DNA of 64,000 bases, from contig CANTFG010000254.1 of assembly GCA_947652605.1 (NCBI GenBank), positions 1-64,000 on the forward strand. The letters run 5' to 3'. Source of the DNA: Elmis aenea. Taxonomy: Eukaryota > Arthropoda > Insecta > Coleoptera > Elmidae. The position numbers and the translations under genes are program-made. Below the pieces are notes generated by a model. It searched no databases. It was not told the origin of the DNA and saw only the letters and a list, made by a program, of their open reading frames with translations. This document shows positions 14,171 to 24,161 of the stretch, piece after piece; the stretch's first letter is position 1, and the number at the start of each line of letters is the position of its first letter.

Positions 14171-15585
14171 TAATTAAAATTGTTTAGAAATAGTCGCTCA
14201 AGGAACATATGTATTAACTAAAGCACGGTATTTTTAGGAAATTATTAAAAATTAAAACCAGCTCATTGAAAGACATATGCAAAACAATTGTATTCATGTA
14301 AAGAGGCGATGGATAAACTGTTTCTGTGATATACAAATCAATAATTAAAATTGTTTCGAAATAGTCGCTCAAGGAACATATGTATGAACTAAAGCACGGT
14401 ATTTTTTGGAAATCATTAAAAATTAAAACCAGCTCATTGAAAGACATATGCAAAACAATTGTATTCATGTAAAGAGGCGATGGATAAACTGTTCCAGTGA
14501 TATACAAATCAATAATTGAAATTGTTTCGAAATAGTCGCTTAAGGAACATATGTATTAACTAAAGCACGGTATTTTTAGGAAATTATTAAAAATTAAAAC
14601 CAGCTCTTTGAAAGACATATGCAAAACAATTGTATTCATGTAAAGAGGCGATGGATAAACTGTTCCTGTGATATACAAATCAATAATTAAAATTGTTCAG
14701 AAATAGTCGCTCAAGGAATATATGTATTAACTAAAGCACGGTATTTTTAGGAAATTATTAAAAATTAAAACCAGCTCATTGAAAGACATATGCAAAACAA
14801 TTGTATTCATGTAAAGAAGCGATGGATAAACTGTTCCTGTGATATACAAATCAATAATTAAAATTGTTTAGAAATAGTCGCTCAAGGAACATATGTATTA
14901 ACTAAAGCACGGTATTTTTAGGAAATAATTAAAAATTAAAACCAGCTCATTGAAAGACATAGGCAAAACAATTGTATTCATGTAAAGAGGCGATGGATAA
15001 ACTGTTTCTGTGATATACAAATCAATAATTGAAATTGTTTCGAAATAGTCGCTTAAGGAACATATGTATTAACTAAAGCACGGTATTTTTAGGAAATTAT
15101 TAAAAATTAAAACCAGCTCATTGAAAGACATATGCAAAACAATTGTATTCATGTAAAGAGGCGATGGATAAACTGTTCCTGTGATATACAAATCAATAAT
15201 TAAAATTGTTTAGAAATAGTCGCTCAAGGAACATATGTATTAACTAAAGCACGGTATTTTTAGGAAATTATTAAAAATTAAAACCAGCTCATTGAAAGAC
15301 ATATGCAAAACAATTGTATTCATGTAAAGAGGCGATGGATAAACTGTTCCTGTGATATACAAATCAATAATTAAAATTGTTTCGAAATAGTCGCTCAAGG
15401 AACATATGTATTAACTAAAGCACGGTATTTTTAGGAAATTATTAAAAATTAAAACCAGCTCATTGAAAGACATATGCAAAACAATTTTTTTCATGTAAAG
15501 ATGCGAAGGATAAAATGTTCCTGTGATATACAAATCAATAATTAAAATTGTTGCGAAATAGTCGCTCAAGGACCATATGTATTAA

Positions 15586-15589
15586 CTAA
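15586..15589 (+). repeat. Target site duplication CTAA, left of copy 1
   Basis: Direct repeat with 16578-16581. The context is ATTAACTAA followed by the element. The preceding base differs from the right-hand copy, so the duplication is exactly 4 bp. Confidence 0.9.
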
Positions 15590-15607
15590 CCCTTAAGTAG
15601 TGAGGTG
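15590..15607 (+). repeat. Left terminal inverted repeat, copy 1
   Basis: CCCTTAAGTAGTGAGGTG, perfectly inverted at 16560-16577. Its last bases overlap the first subterminal palindrome, so the left end is a composite of TIR and palindrome. Confidence 0.92.
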
Positions 15608-15625
15608 CGGTCATGGTGACCGCAC
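15605..15625. repeat. Subterminal palindrome 1, copy 1
   Basis: GTGCGGTCA and TGACCGCAC, perfect 9-bp arms around a TGG centre, 15 bp inside the left end. The flank (AGTAGTGAGG) is the inverted form of the flank of the other two palindromes. Probable transposase recognition site by analogy with internal repeats of piggyBac elements (inference). Confidence 0.8.
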
Positions 15626-15775
15626 GGTAATTTCAATCTAATACTACAGCTAATTCGTCATGTGTACATCCCCCTCCGTCTAGGTACCTTCAAACTACTT
15701 CACAATTAGTCCGTGACTAGCATACAAAAATCGAGGGTTGTGTCGTTGTCTCGAAAAAAAATTATAAAGTTTATT

Positions 15776-15794
15776 TGCGGTCACAGTGACCGCA
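15776..15794. repeat. Subterminal palindrome 2, copy 1
   Basis: TGCGGTCAC A GTGACCGCA, perfect 9-bp arms around one base, followed by CCTCACAGTTAGTGTAACT. The palindrome plus flank resembles the one at 16516 in direct orientation over about 35 bp. Confidence 0.8.
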
Positions 15795-15844
15795 CCTCAC
15801 AGTTAGTGTAACTTTTTGCATGCAGGCGCTAAAAGGCAAAAAAC

Positions 15845-16120
15845 ATGTCTGAGAAGGCAGGACCTTCGAAAAGAGTTCGTTTAAACAATCCAAATTTGAA
15901 GAAACTCTATCGAAATGGTTTGAGGTAACTGAAGACAATATTAGCGATGAAGACAGCAGTGTAAGTGACGTTTATGAAGAAATTCGAACATGATACATGA
16001 TCTATGCAATCAGATACAGGTGAGGAAGATACGGAAGAAACAGAAACTATTATTGACAAGCTATATCCAGTTTAGGAAACGAAGAAGCAGAAACAACTAG
16101 AAATGAAAAGACTTCTATGA
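15845..16120 (+). pseudogene. Broken N-terminal remnant of a probable transposase, copy 1
   Basis: An ATG after AAAAAAC opens a frame reading MSEKAGPSKRVRLN and then stopping at TAA (15926-15928). A frame displaced by one base, readable from 15886 to TGA at 15991-15993, carries an acidic, serine-rich stretch including TEDNISDEDSSVSDVYEE. The first frame resumes around 15989 with EHDT, a TGA, then SMQSDTGEEDTEETE and a TAG at 16073-16075, and closes with a lysine-rich stretch ending at TGA 16118-16120. So at least one frameshift and several stops disrupt roughly 90 codons. Short acidic N-termini of this kind are common in piggyBac-family transposases (general knowledge), and the place in the element fits, but no DDD catalytic region or C-terminal cysteine-rich domain is present. 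Identity is inferred from context; function is certainly lost. Confidence 0.5.
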
Positions 16121-16423
16121 AAAAACTCGATTCAAATTGTCTGGTGTGCTAAGAAAATATCTAAAAACTTTAATGGAAAATTGTAAAATTTTAAGACTTG
16201 CGGTTTTTATGATTTAATTTTTTTGAAATAGTTTTTTATATTTATAAGTTTAGTATGGTCCCTATAGTTACACTTTAGTCCTAAAAATTTTGGTTTCGAG
16301 TTTTCTTTTTTTGTATAATTCATATAGTCCGCTGACTTACGCAAAATGCGTTATTTTAGGTACACTGTGTTCAGTTTATTAATTTTATAATAAGGCTTCA
16401 TACTAAACATTGTCTTTTTTATC

Positions 16424-16429
16424 AATAAA
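16424..16429 (+). promoter_or_regulatory. Possible vestigial poly(A) signal, copy 1
   Basis: AATAAA about 300 bp after the last stop of the coding remnant and 148 bp from the right end, where a transposase transcript would be expected to end. The hexamer occurs by chance often in AT-rich DNA, so this is weak. Confidence 0.25.
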
Positions 16430-16515
16430 CATTGAAAAATACCCAAACAAACACTATTGTTGAATTATAGGACAAAATACATTCTTTTTCAATTCTTTGC
16501 AACAGTAAAAACTGC

Positions 16516-16532
16516 GCGGTCACAGTGACCGC
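16516..16532. repeat. Subterminal palindrome 3, copy 1
   Basis: GCGGTCAC A GTGACCGC, perfect 8-bp arms, 45 bp from the right end. It is followed by ACGTCACTACTAACGTAACT, close to the flank of palindrome 2. Confidence 0.8.
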
Positions 16533-16559
16533 ACGTCACTACTAACGTAACTCATATTT

Positions 16560-16577
16560 CACCTCACTACTTAAGGG
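16560..16577 (-). repeat. Right terminal inverted repeat, copy 1
   Basis: Reverse complement of the left 18 bp. Immediately inside, the sequence diverges from the left end (AAATATGAG on the complement). Confidence 0.92.
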
Positions 16578-16581
16578 CTAA
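16578..16581 (+). repeat. Target site duplication CTAA, right of copy 1
   Basis: Follows the terminal GGG of the element and continues into AGCACGG, the normal next part of the monomer. Confidence 0.9.
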
Positions 16582-18458
16582 AGCACGGTATTTTTAGGAA
16601 ATTATTAAAAATTAAAACCAGCTCATTGAAAGACATATGCAAAACAATTGTATTCATGTAAAGAGGCGATGGATAAACTGTTCCTGTGATATACAAATCA
16701 ATAATTAAAATTGTTTCAAAATAGTCGCTCAAGGAACATATGTATTAACTAAAGCACGGTATTTTTAGGAAATTATTAAAAATTAAAACCAGCTCATTGA
16801 AAGACATATGCAAAACAATTGTATTCATGTAAAGAGGCGATGGATAAACTGTTCCTGTGATATACAAATCAATAATTAAAATTGTTTAGAAATAGTCGCT
16901 CAAGGAACATATGTATTAACTAAAGCACGGTATTTTTAGGAAATTATTAAAAATTAAAACCAGCTCATTGAAAGACATATGCAAAACAATTGTATTCATG
17001 TAAAGAGGCGATGGATAAACTGTTCCTGTGATATACAAATCAATAATTAAAATTGTTTAGAAATAGTCGCTCAAGGAACATATGTATTAACTAAAGCACG
17101 GTATTTTTAGGAAATTATTAAAAATTAAAACCAGCTCATTGAAAGACATATGCAAAACAATTGTATTCATGTAAAGAGGCGATGGATAAACTGTTTCTGT
17201 GATATACAAATCAATAATTAAAATTGTTTCGAAATAGTCGCTCAAGGAACATATGTATGAACTAAAGCACGGTATTTTTTGGAAATCATTAAAAATTAAA
17301 ACCAGCTCATTGAAAGACATATGCAAAACAATTGTATTCATGTAAAGAGGCGATGGATAAACTGTTCCAGTGATATACAAATCAATAATTGAAATTGTTT
17401 CGAAATAGTCGCTTAAGGAACATATGTATTAACTAAAGCACGGTATTTTTAGGAAATTATTAAAAATTAAAACCAGCTCTTTGAAAGACATATGCAAAAC
17501 AATTGTATTCATGTAAAGAGGCGATGGATAAACTGTTCCTGTGATATACAAATCAATAATTAAAATTGTTCAGAAATAGTCGCTCAAGGAATATATGTAT
17601 TAACTAAAGCACGGTATTTTTAGGAAATTATTAAAAATTAAAACCAGCTCATTGAAAGACATATGCAAAACAATTGTATTCATGTAAAGAAGCGATGGAT
17701 AAACTGTTCCTGTGATATACAAATCAATAATTAAAATTGTTTAGAAATAGTCGCTCAAGGAACATATGTATTAACTAAAGCACGGTATTTTTAGGAAATA
17801 ATTAAAAATTAAAACCAGCTCATTGAAAGACATAGGCAAAACAATTGTATTCATGTAAAGAGGCGATGGATAAACTGTTTCTGTGATATACAAATCAATA
17901 ATTGAAATTGTTTCGAAATAGTCGCTTAAGGAACATATGTATTAACTAAAGCACGGTATTTTTAGGAAATTATTAAAAATTAAAATCAGCTCATTGAAAG
18001 ACATATGCAAAACAATTGTATTCATGTAAAGAGGCGATGGATAAACTGTTCCTGTGATATACAAATCAATAATTAAAATTGTTTAGAAATAGTCGCTCAA
18101 GGAACATATGTATTAACTAAAGCACGGTATTTTTAGGAAATTATTAAAAATTAAAACCAGCTCATTGAAAGACATATGCAAAACAATTGTATTCATGTAA
18201 AGAGGCGATGGATAAACTGTTCCTGTGATATACAAATCAATAATTAAAATTGTTTCGAAATAGTCGCTCAAGGAACATATGTATTAACTAAAGCACGGTA
18301 TTTTTAGGAAATTATTAAAAATTAAAACCAGCTCATTGAAAGACATATGCAAAACAATTTTTTTCATGTAAAGATGCGAAGGATAAAATGTTCCTGTGAT
18401 ATACAAATCAATAATTAAAATTGTTGCGAAATAGTCGCTCAAGGACCATATGTATTAA

Positions 18459-18462
18459 CTAA
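18459..18462 (+). repeat. Target site duplication CTAA, left of copy 2
   Basis: Same sequence and same monomer position as for copy 1, inherited through the segmental duplication. Confidence 0.9.
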
Positions 18463-18480
18463 CCCTTAAGTAGTGAGGTG
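18463..18480 (+). repeat. Left terminal inverted repeat, copy 2
   Basis: Identical to the left end of copy 1, perfectly inverted at 19433-19450. Confidence 0.92.
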
Positions 18481-18498
18481 CGGTCATGGTGACCGCAC
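18478..18498. repeat. Subterminal palindrome 1, copy 2
   Basis: Same 9-bp arms with TGG centre as at 15605-15625. Confidence 0.8.
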
Positions 18499-18648
18499 GG
18501 TAATTTCAATCTAATACTACAGCTAATTCGTCATGTGTACATCCCCCTCCGTCTAGGTACCTTCAAACTACTTCACAATTAGTCCGTGACTAGCATACAA
18601 AAATCGAGGGTTGTGTCGTTGTCTCGAAAAAAAATTATAAAGTTTATT

Positions 18649-18667
18649 TGCGGTCACAGTGACCGCA
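18649..18667. repeat. Subterminal palindrome 2, copy 2
   Basis: Same as 15776-15794. Confidence 0.8.
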
Positions 18668-18717
18668 CCTCACAGTTAGTGTAACTTTTTGCATGCAGGC
18701 GCTAAAAGGCAAAAAAC

Positions 18718-18993
18718 ATGTCTGAGAAGGCAGGACCTTCGAAAAGAGTTCGTTTAAACAATCCAAATTTGAAGAAACTCTATCGAAATGGTTTGAGGTA
18801 ACTGAAGACAATATTAGCGATGAAGACAGCAGTGTAAGTGACGTTTATGAAGAAATTCGAACATGATACATGATCTATGCAATCAGATACAGGTGAGGAA
18901 GATACGGAAGAAACAGAAACTATTATTGACAAGCTATATCCAGTTTAGGAAACGAAGAAGCAGAAACAACTAGAAATGAAAAGACTTCTATGA
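18718..18993 (+). pseudogene. Broken N-terminal remnant of a probable transposase, copy 2
   Basis: Identical by eye to the remnant at 15845-16120, with the same start, frameshift and stops. The lesions therefore predate the segmental duplication and were present in the inserted element or arose before it was copied. It encodes nothing functional. Confidence 0.5.
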
Positions 18994-19296
18994 AAAAACT
19001 CGATTCAAATTGTCTGGTGTGCTAAGAAAATATCTAAAAACTTTAATGGAAAATTGTAAAATTTTAAGACTTGCGGTTTTTATGATTTAATTTTTTTGAA
19101 ATAGTTTTTTATATTTATAAGTTTAGTATGGTCCCTATAGTTACACTTTAGTCCTAAAAATTTTGGTTTCGAGTTTTCTTTTTTTGTATAATTCATATAG
19201 TCCGCTGACTTACGCAAAATGCGTTATTTTAGGTACACTGTGTTCAGTTTATTAATTTTATAATAAGGCTTCATACTAAACATTGTCTTTTTTATC

Positions 19297-19302
19297 AATA
19301 AA
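19297..19302 (+). promoter_or_regulatory. Possible vestigial poly(A) signal, copy 2
   Basis: Same AATAAA at the equivalent position in the second element; equally weak. Confidence 0.25.
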
Positions 19303-19388
19303 CATTGAAAAATACCCAAACAAACACTATTGTTGAATTATAGGACAAAATACATTCTTTTTCAATTTTTTGCAACAGTAAAAACTGC

Positions 19389-19405
19389 GCGGTCACAGTG
19401 ACCGC
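19389..19405. repeat. Subterminal palindrome 3, copy 2
   Basis: Same as 16516-16532. Confidence 0.8.
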
Positions 19406-19432
19406 ACGTCACTACTAACGTAACTCATATTT

Positions 19433-19450
19433 CACCTCACTACTTAAGGG
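19433..19450 (-). repeat. Right terminal inverted repeat, copy 2
   Basis: Reverse complement of 18463-18480. Confidence 0.92.
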
Positions 19451-19454
19451 CTAA
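19451..19454 (+). repeat. Target site duplication CTAA, right of copy 2
   Basis: Directly after the terminal GGG; the interrupted monomer then resumes with AGCACGG. Confidence 0.9.
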
Positions 19455-21769
19455 AGCACGGTATTTTTAGGAAATTATTAAAAATTAAAACCAGCTCATT
19501 GAAAGACATATGCAAAACAATTGTATTCATGTAAAGAGGCGATGGATAAACTGTTCCTGTGATATACAAATCAATAATTAAAATTGTTTCAAAATAGTCG
19601 CTCAAGGAACATATGTATTAACTAAAGCACGGTATTTTTAGGAAATTATTAAAAATTAAAACCAGCTCATTGAAAGACATATGCAAAACAATTGTATTCA
19701 TGTAAAGAGGCGATGGATAAACTGTTCCTGTGATATACAAATCAATAATTAAAATAGTTTAGAAATAGTCGCTCAAGGAACATATGTATTAACTAAAGCA
19801 CGGTATTTTTAGGAAATTATTAAAAATTAAAACCAGCTCATTGAAAGACATATGCAAAACAATTGTATTCATGTAAAGAGGCGATGGATAAACTGTTCCT
19901 GTGATATACAAATCAATAATTAAAATTGTTTAGAAATAGTCGCTCAAGGAACATATGTATTAACTAAAGCACGGTATTTTTAGGAGATTATTAAAAATTA
20001 AAACCAGCTCATTGAAAGACATATGCAAAACAATTGTATTCATGTAAAGAGGCGATGGATAAACTGTTCCTGTGATATACAAATCAATAATTAAAATTGT
20101 TTAGAAATAGTCGCTCAAGGAACATATGTATTAACTAAAGCACGGTATTTTTAGGAAATTATTAAAAATTAAAACCAGCTCATTGAAAGACATATGCAAA
20201 ACAATTGTATTCATGTAAAGAGGCGATGGATAAACTGTTCCTGTGATATACAAATCAATAATTAAAATTGTTTAGAAATAGTCGCTCAAGGAACATATGT
20301 ATTAACTAAAGCACGGTATTTTTAGGAAATTATTAAAAATTAAAACCAGCTCATTGAAAGACATATGCAAAACAATTGTATTCATGTAAAGAGGCGATGG
20401 ATAAACTGTTCCTGTGATATACAAATCAATAATTAAAATTGTTTCGAAATAGTCGCTCAAGGAACATATGTATTAACTAAAGCACGGTATTTTTAGGAAA
20501 TTATTAAAAATTAAAACCAGCTCATTGAAAGACATATGCAAAACAATTGTATTCATGTAAAGAGGCGATGGATAAACTGATCCTGTGATATACAAATCAA
20601 TAATTAAAATTGTTTCGAAATAGTCGCTCAAGGAACATATGTATTAACTAAAGCACGGTATTTTTAGGAAATTATTAAAAATTAAAACCAGCTCATTGAA
20701 AGACATATGCAAAACAATTGTATTCATGTAAAGAGGCGATGGATAAACTGTTCCTGTGATATACAAATCAATAATTAAAATTGTTTAGAAATAGTCGCTC
20801 AAGGAACATATGTATTAACTAAAGCACGGTATTTTTAAGACATTATTAAAAATTAAAACCAGCTCATTGAAAGACATATGCAAAACAATTGTATTCATGT
20901 AAAAAGGCGATGGATAAACTGTTCCTGTCATATACAAATCAATAATTAAAATTGTTTAGAAATAGTCGCTCAAGGAACATATGTATTAACTAAAGCACTG
21001 TATTTTTAGGAAATTATTAAAAATTAAAACCAGCTCATTGAAAGACATATGCAAAACAATTGTATTCATGTAAATAGGCGATGGATAAACTGTTCCTGTG
21101 ATATACAAATCAATAATTAAAATTGTTTAGAAATAGTCGCTCAAGGAACATATGTATTAACTAAAGCACGGTATTTTTAGGAAATTATTAAAAATTAAAA
21201 CCAGCTCATTGAAAGACATATGCAAAACAATTGTATTCATGTAAAGAGGCGATGGATAAACTGTTCCTGTGATATACAAATCAATAATTAAAATTGTTTC
21301 GAAATAGTCGCTCAAGGAACATATGTATTAACTAAAGCACGGTATTTTTAGGAAATTATTAAAAATTAAAACCAGCTCATTGAAAGACATATGCAAAACA
21401 ATTGTATTCATGTAAAGAGGCGATTGATAAACTGATCCTGTGATATACAAATCAATAATTAAAATTGTTTCGAAATAGTCGCTCAAGGAACATATGTATT
21501 AACTAAAGCACGGTATTTTTAGGAAATAATTAAAAATTAAAACCAGCTCATTGAAAGACATATGCAAAACAATTGTATTCATGTAAAGAGGCGATGGATA
21601 AACTGTTCCTGTGATATACAAATCAATAATTAAAATTGTTTAGAAATAGTCGCTCAAGGAACATATGTATTAACTAAAGCACGGTATTTTTAAGACATTA
21701 TTAAAAATTAAAACCAGCTCATTGAAAGACATATGCAAAACAATTGTATTCATGTAAAAAGGCGATGGA

Positions 21770-24161
21770 TAAACTGTTCCTGTCATATACAAATCAATAA
21801 TTAAAATTGTTTAGAAATAGTCGCTCAAGGAACATATGTATTAACTAAAGCACTGTATTTTTAGGAAATTATTAAAAATTAAAACCAGCTCATTAAAAGA
21901 CATATGCAAAACAATTGTATTCATGTAAAGAGGCGATGGATAAACTGTTCCTGTGATATACAAATCAATAATTAAAATTGTTTAGAAATAGTCGCTCAAG
22001 GAACATATGTATTAACTAAAGCACGGTATTTTTAGGATATTATTAAAAATTAAAACCAGCTTATTGAAAGACATATGCAAAACAATTGTATTCATGTAAA
22101 GAGGCGATGGATAAACTGATCCTGTTATATACAAATCAATAATTAAAATTGTTTAGAAATAGTCGCTCAAGGAACATATGTATTAACTAAAGCACGGTAT
22201 TTTTAGGAAATTATTAAAAATTAAAACCAGCTCATTGAAAGACATATGCAAAACAATTGTATTCATGTAAAGAGGCGATGGATAAACTGTTTCTGTGATA
22301 TACAAATCAATAATTAAAATTGTTTCGAAATAGTCGCTCAAGGAACATATGTATGAACTAAAGCACGGTATTTTTTGGAAATCATTAAAAATTAAAACCA
22401 GCTCATTGAAAGACATATGCAAAACAATTGTATTCATGTAAAGAGGCGATGGATAAACTGTTCCAGTGATATACAAATCAATAATTGAAATTGTTTCGAA
22501 ATAGTCGCTTAAGGAACATATGTATTAACTAAAGCACGGTATTTTTAGGAAATTATTAAAAATTAAAACCAGCTCTTTGAAAGACATATGCAAAACAATT
22601 GTATTCATGTAAAGAGGCGATGGATAAACTGTTCCTGTGATATACAAATCAATAATTAAAATTGTTCAGAAATAGTCGCTCAAGGAATATATGTATTAAC
22701 TAAAGCACGGTATTTTTAGGAAATTATTAAAAATTAAAACCAGCTCATTGAAAGACATATGCAAAACAATTGTATTCATGTAAAGAAGCGATGGATAAAC
22801 TGTTCCTGTGATATACAAATCAATAATTAAAATTGTTTAGAAATAGTCGCTCAAGGAACATATGTATTAACTAAAGCACGGTATTTTTAGGAAATAATTA
22901 AAAATTAAAACCAGCTCATTGAAAGACATACGCAAAACAATTGTATTCATGTAAAGAGGCGATGGATAAACTGTTTCTGTGATATACAAATCAATAATTG
23001 AAATTGTTTCGAAATAGTCGCTTAAGGAACATATGTATTAACTAAAGCACGGTATTTTTAGGAAATTATTAAAAATTAAAATCAGCTCATTGAAAGACAT
23101 ATGCAAAACAATTGTATTCATGTAAAGAGGCGATGGATAAACTGTTCCTGTGATATACAAATCAATAATTAAAATTGTTTCGAAATAGTCGCTCAAGGAA
23201 CATGTTTTAACTAAAGCACGGTATTTTTAGGAAATTATTAAAAATTAAAACCAGCTCATTGAAAGACATATGCAAAACAATTGTATTCATGTAAAGAGGC
23301 GATGGATAAACTGTTCCTGTGATATACAAATCAATAATTAAAATTATTTCGAAATAGTCGCTCAAGGAACATATGTATTAACTAAAGCACGGTATTTTTA
23401 GGAAATTATTAAAAATTAAAACCAGCTCATTGAAAGACATATGCAAAACAATTGTATTCATGTAAAGAGGCGATGGATAAACTGTTCCTGTGATATACAA
23501 ATCAATAATTAAAATTGTTTCGAAATAGTCGCTCAAGGAACATATGTATTAACTAAAGCACGGTATTTTTAGGAAATTATTAAAAATTAAAACCAGCTCT
23601 TTGAAAGACATATGCAAAACAATTGTATACATGTAAAGAGGCGATAGATAAACTGTTCCTGTAATATACAAATCAATAATTAAAATTGTTTCGAAATAGT
23701 CGCTCAAGGAACATATGTATTAACTAAAGCACGGTATTTTTAGAAAATTATTAAAAATTAAAACCAGCTCATTGAAAGACATATGCAAAACAATTGTATT
23801 CATGTAAAGAGGCGATGGATAAACTGTTCCTGTGATATACAAATCTATAATTAAAATTGTTTCGAAATAGTCGCTTAAGGAACATATGTATCAACTAAAG
23901 CACGGTATTTTTAGGAAATTATTAAAAATTAAAACCAGCTCATTGAAAGACATATGCAAAACAATTGTATTCATGTAAAGAGGCGATGGATAAACTGTTC
24001 CTGTGATATACAAATCAATAATTAAAATTGTTTAGAAATAGTCGCTCAAGAAACATATGTATTAACTAAAGCACGGTATTTTTAAGAAATTAATAAAAAT
24101 TAAAACCAGCTCATTGAAAGACATATGCAAAACAATTGTATTCATGTAAAGAGGCGATGGA
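21770..24161 (+). repeat. 14-monomer higher-order unit, copy 1 (2392 bp)
   Basis: Landmarks repeat 2392 bp later (14 x 171 minus 2): CTGTCATATAC near 21783, GCACTGTA near 21850, AGCTTATTG near 22059, the TATGAACT pair, GTTCCAGTG, AAAATCAGC near 23078, CATGTTTTAAC near 23201, TATACATG at 23626. The missing 2 bp are the CATGTTTTAAC deletion, present in both copies. Boundaries are approximate. Confidence 0.85.

Larger units (their letters stand above)
1..15589 (+). repeat. 171-bp tandem satellite array, left block
   Basis: Head-to-tail monomers of about 171 bp, all in one orientation. Taking the start of each unit at AATAGTCGCT, successive starts fall at 1, 171, 342, 512, 684 and 854, then almost exactly every 171 bp. 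The consensus monomer has 48 G+C in 171 (28%). Landmarks in order are CATATG at monomer positions 18-23, GCACGG near 35-40, an A/T-tract region at 41-69, a second CATATG at 86-91, CAATTG at 97-102, AGGCGATGG near 115-123, and a variable TTTCGAAA or TTTAGAAA at the monomer junction. There are four TTAA sites per monomer. Monomers differ by a few diagnostic substitutions that recur in fixed order, giving higher-order repeats. No gene is supported; the AT-rich reading frames on the minus strand are by-products of the repeat. The length is close to one nucleosome repeat, as in many centromeric satellites (general knowledge). Confidence 0.98.
15590..16577 (+). mobile_element. Non-autonomous piggyBac-like DNA transposon, copy 1
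   Basis: A 988-bp element interrupting one satellite monomer. It has 18-bp perfect terminal inverted repeats beginning CCCTTAAG and ending CTTAAGGG, flanked by a CTAA direct repeat that is single at the empty paralogue. A 4-bp duplication resembling TTAA, with ends starting CCC, is the hallmark of the piggyBac superfamily (established knowledge). Assignment here rests on those features and the subterminal palindromes, because no catalytic core is present. An autonomous piggyBac element is roughly 2.5 kb or more with a transposase near 600 residues; only a short broken N-terminal remnant exists here, so this is a deletion derivative that would need a transposase from elsewhere. Base composition is visibly less AT-rich and lacks the 171-bp periodicity. 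Orientation is set by the coding remnant. Confidence 0.88.
14170..17042 (+). repeat. Segmental duplication unit (transposon plus 11 monomers), copy 1
   Basis: A 2873-bp unit repeated immediately downstream. 2873 = 988 (element) + 4 (extra target copy) + 11 x 171. Matching landmarks sit 2873 bp apart: the TATGAACT monomer pair, the CATAGGCAAAAC variant (about 14960 and 17833), the TTGCGAAATAG monomer, both element ends and the TTTCAAAATAG monomer after the element. The left boundary is placed where monomers stop matching (TTTTTAGGATATT near 14070 has no partner near 16943). The boundary is approximate by one monomer. Confidence 0.88.
16578..18462 (+). repeat. 171-bp satellite block between the two transposon copies
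   Basis: Exactly 11 monomers plus one 4-bp target duplication (11 x 171 + 4 = 1885 bp). The block starts with the right-hand CTAA of the first element and ends with the left-hand CTAA of the second. It contains the diagnostic pair of monomers at 17062-17380 in which TATTAACT is changed to TATGAACT, and it ends with the monomer carrying TTGCGAAATAG and GACCATATG, the same private variants found just before the first element. With the element it forms the 2873-bp unit of the segmental duplication. Confidence 0.97.
18463..19450 (+). mobile_element. Non-autonomous piggyBac-like DNA transposon, copy 2
   Basis: Also 988 bp, in the same orientation, with the same termini, same CTAA target and the same private flanking variants as the copy at 15590-16577. 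By eye I find one difference, T at 19368 against C at 16495. Shared flanks show it arose by duplication of a satellite segment already carrying the element, not by a second transposition. It carries the same broken coding remnant and palindromes, so it too is non-autonomous. Confidence 0.88.
17043..19915 (+). repeat. Segmental duplication unit, copy 2
   Basis: Second copy of the 2873-bp unit, directly adjacent to the first. By eye it differs from copy 1 at only a few bases, including AATAGTTTAG near 19754 against AATTGTTTAG, AAAATCAGC near 17983 against AAAACCAGC near 15110, and one base inside the element. Homology with copy 1 runs on a little past the unit end to about 20070, as expected after unequal exchange between arrays in register. 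Confidence 0.87.

Noticed and set aside
15600..15626. Rho-independent terminators at the GC-rich palindromes
   Set aside because: This is eukaryotic DNA; the palindromes lack a following T run, occur three times near the transposon ends and are better explained as recognition sites.
15590..16577. PIF/Harbinger or Tc1/mariner element
   Set aside because: Those make TWA (3-bp) or TA (2-bp) duplications. Comparison with the empty site gives exactly 4 bp (CTAA), and the ends begin with CCC as in piggyBac-type elements.
18463..19450. Two independent transposon insertions at a preferred target
   Set aside because: Identical private variants in the flanking monomers and a spacing of exactly 11 monomers plus element and target copy indicate one insertion duplicated with its surroundings.
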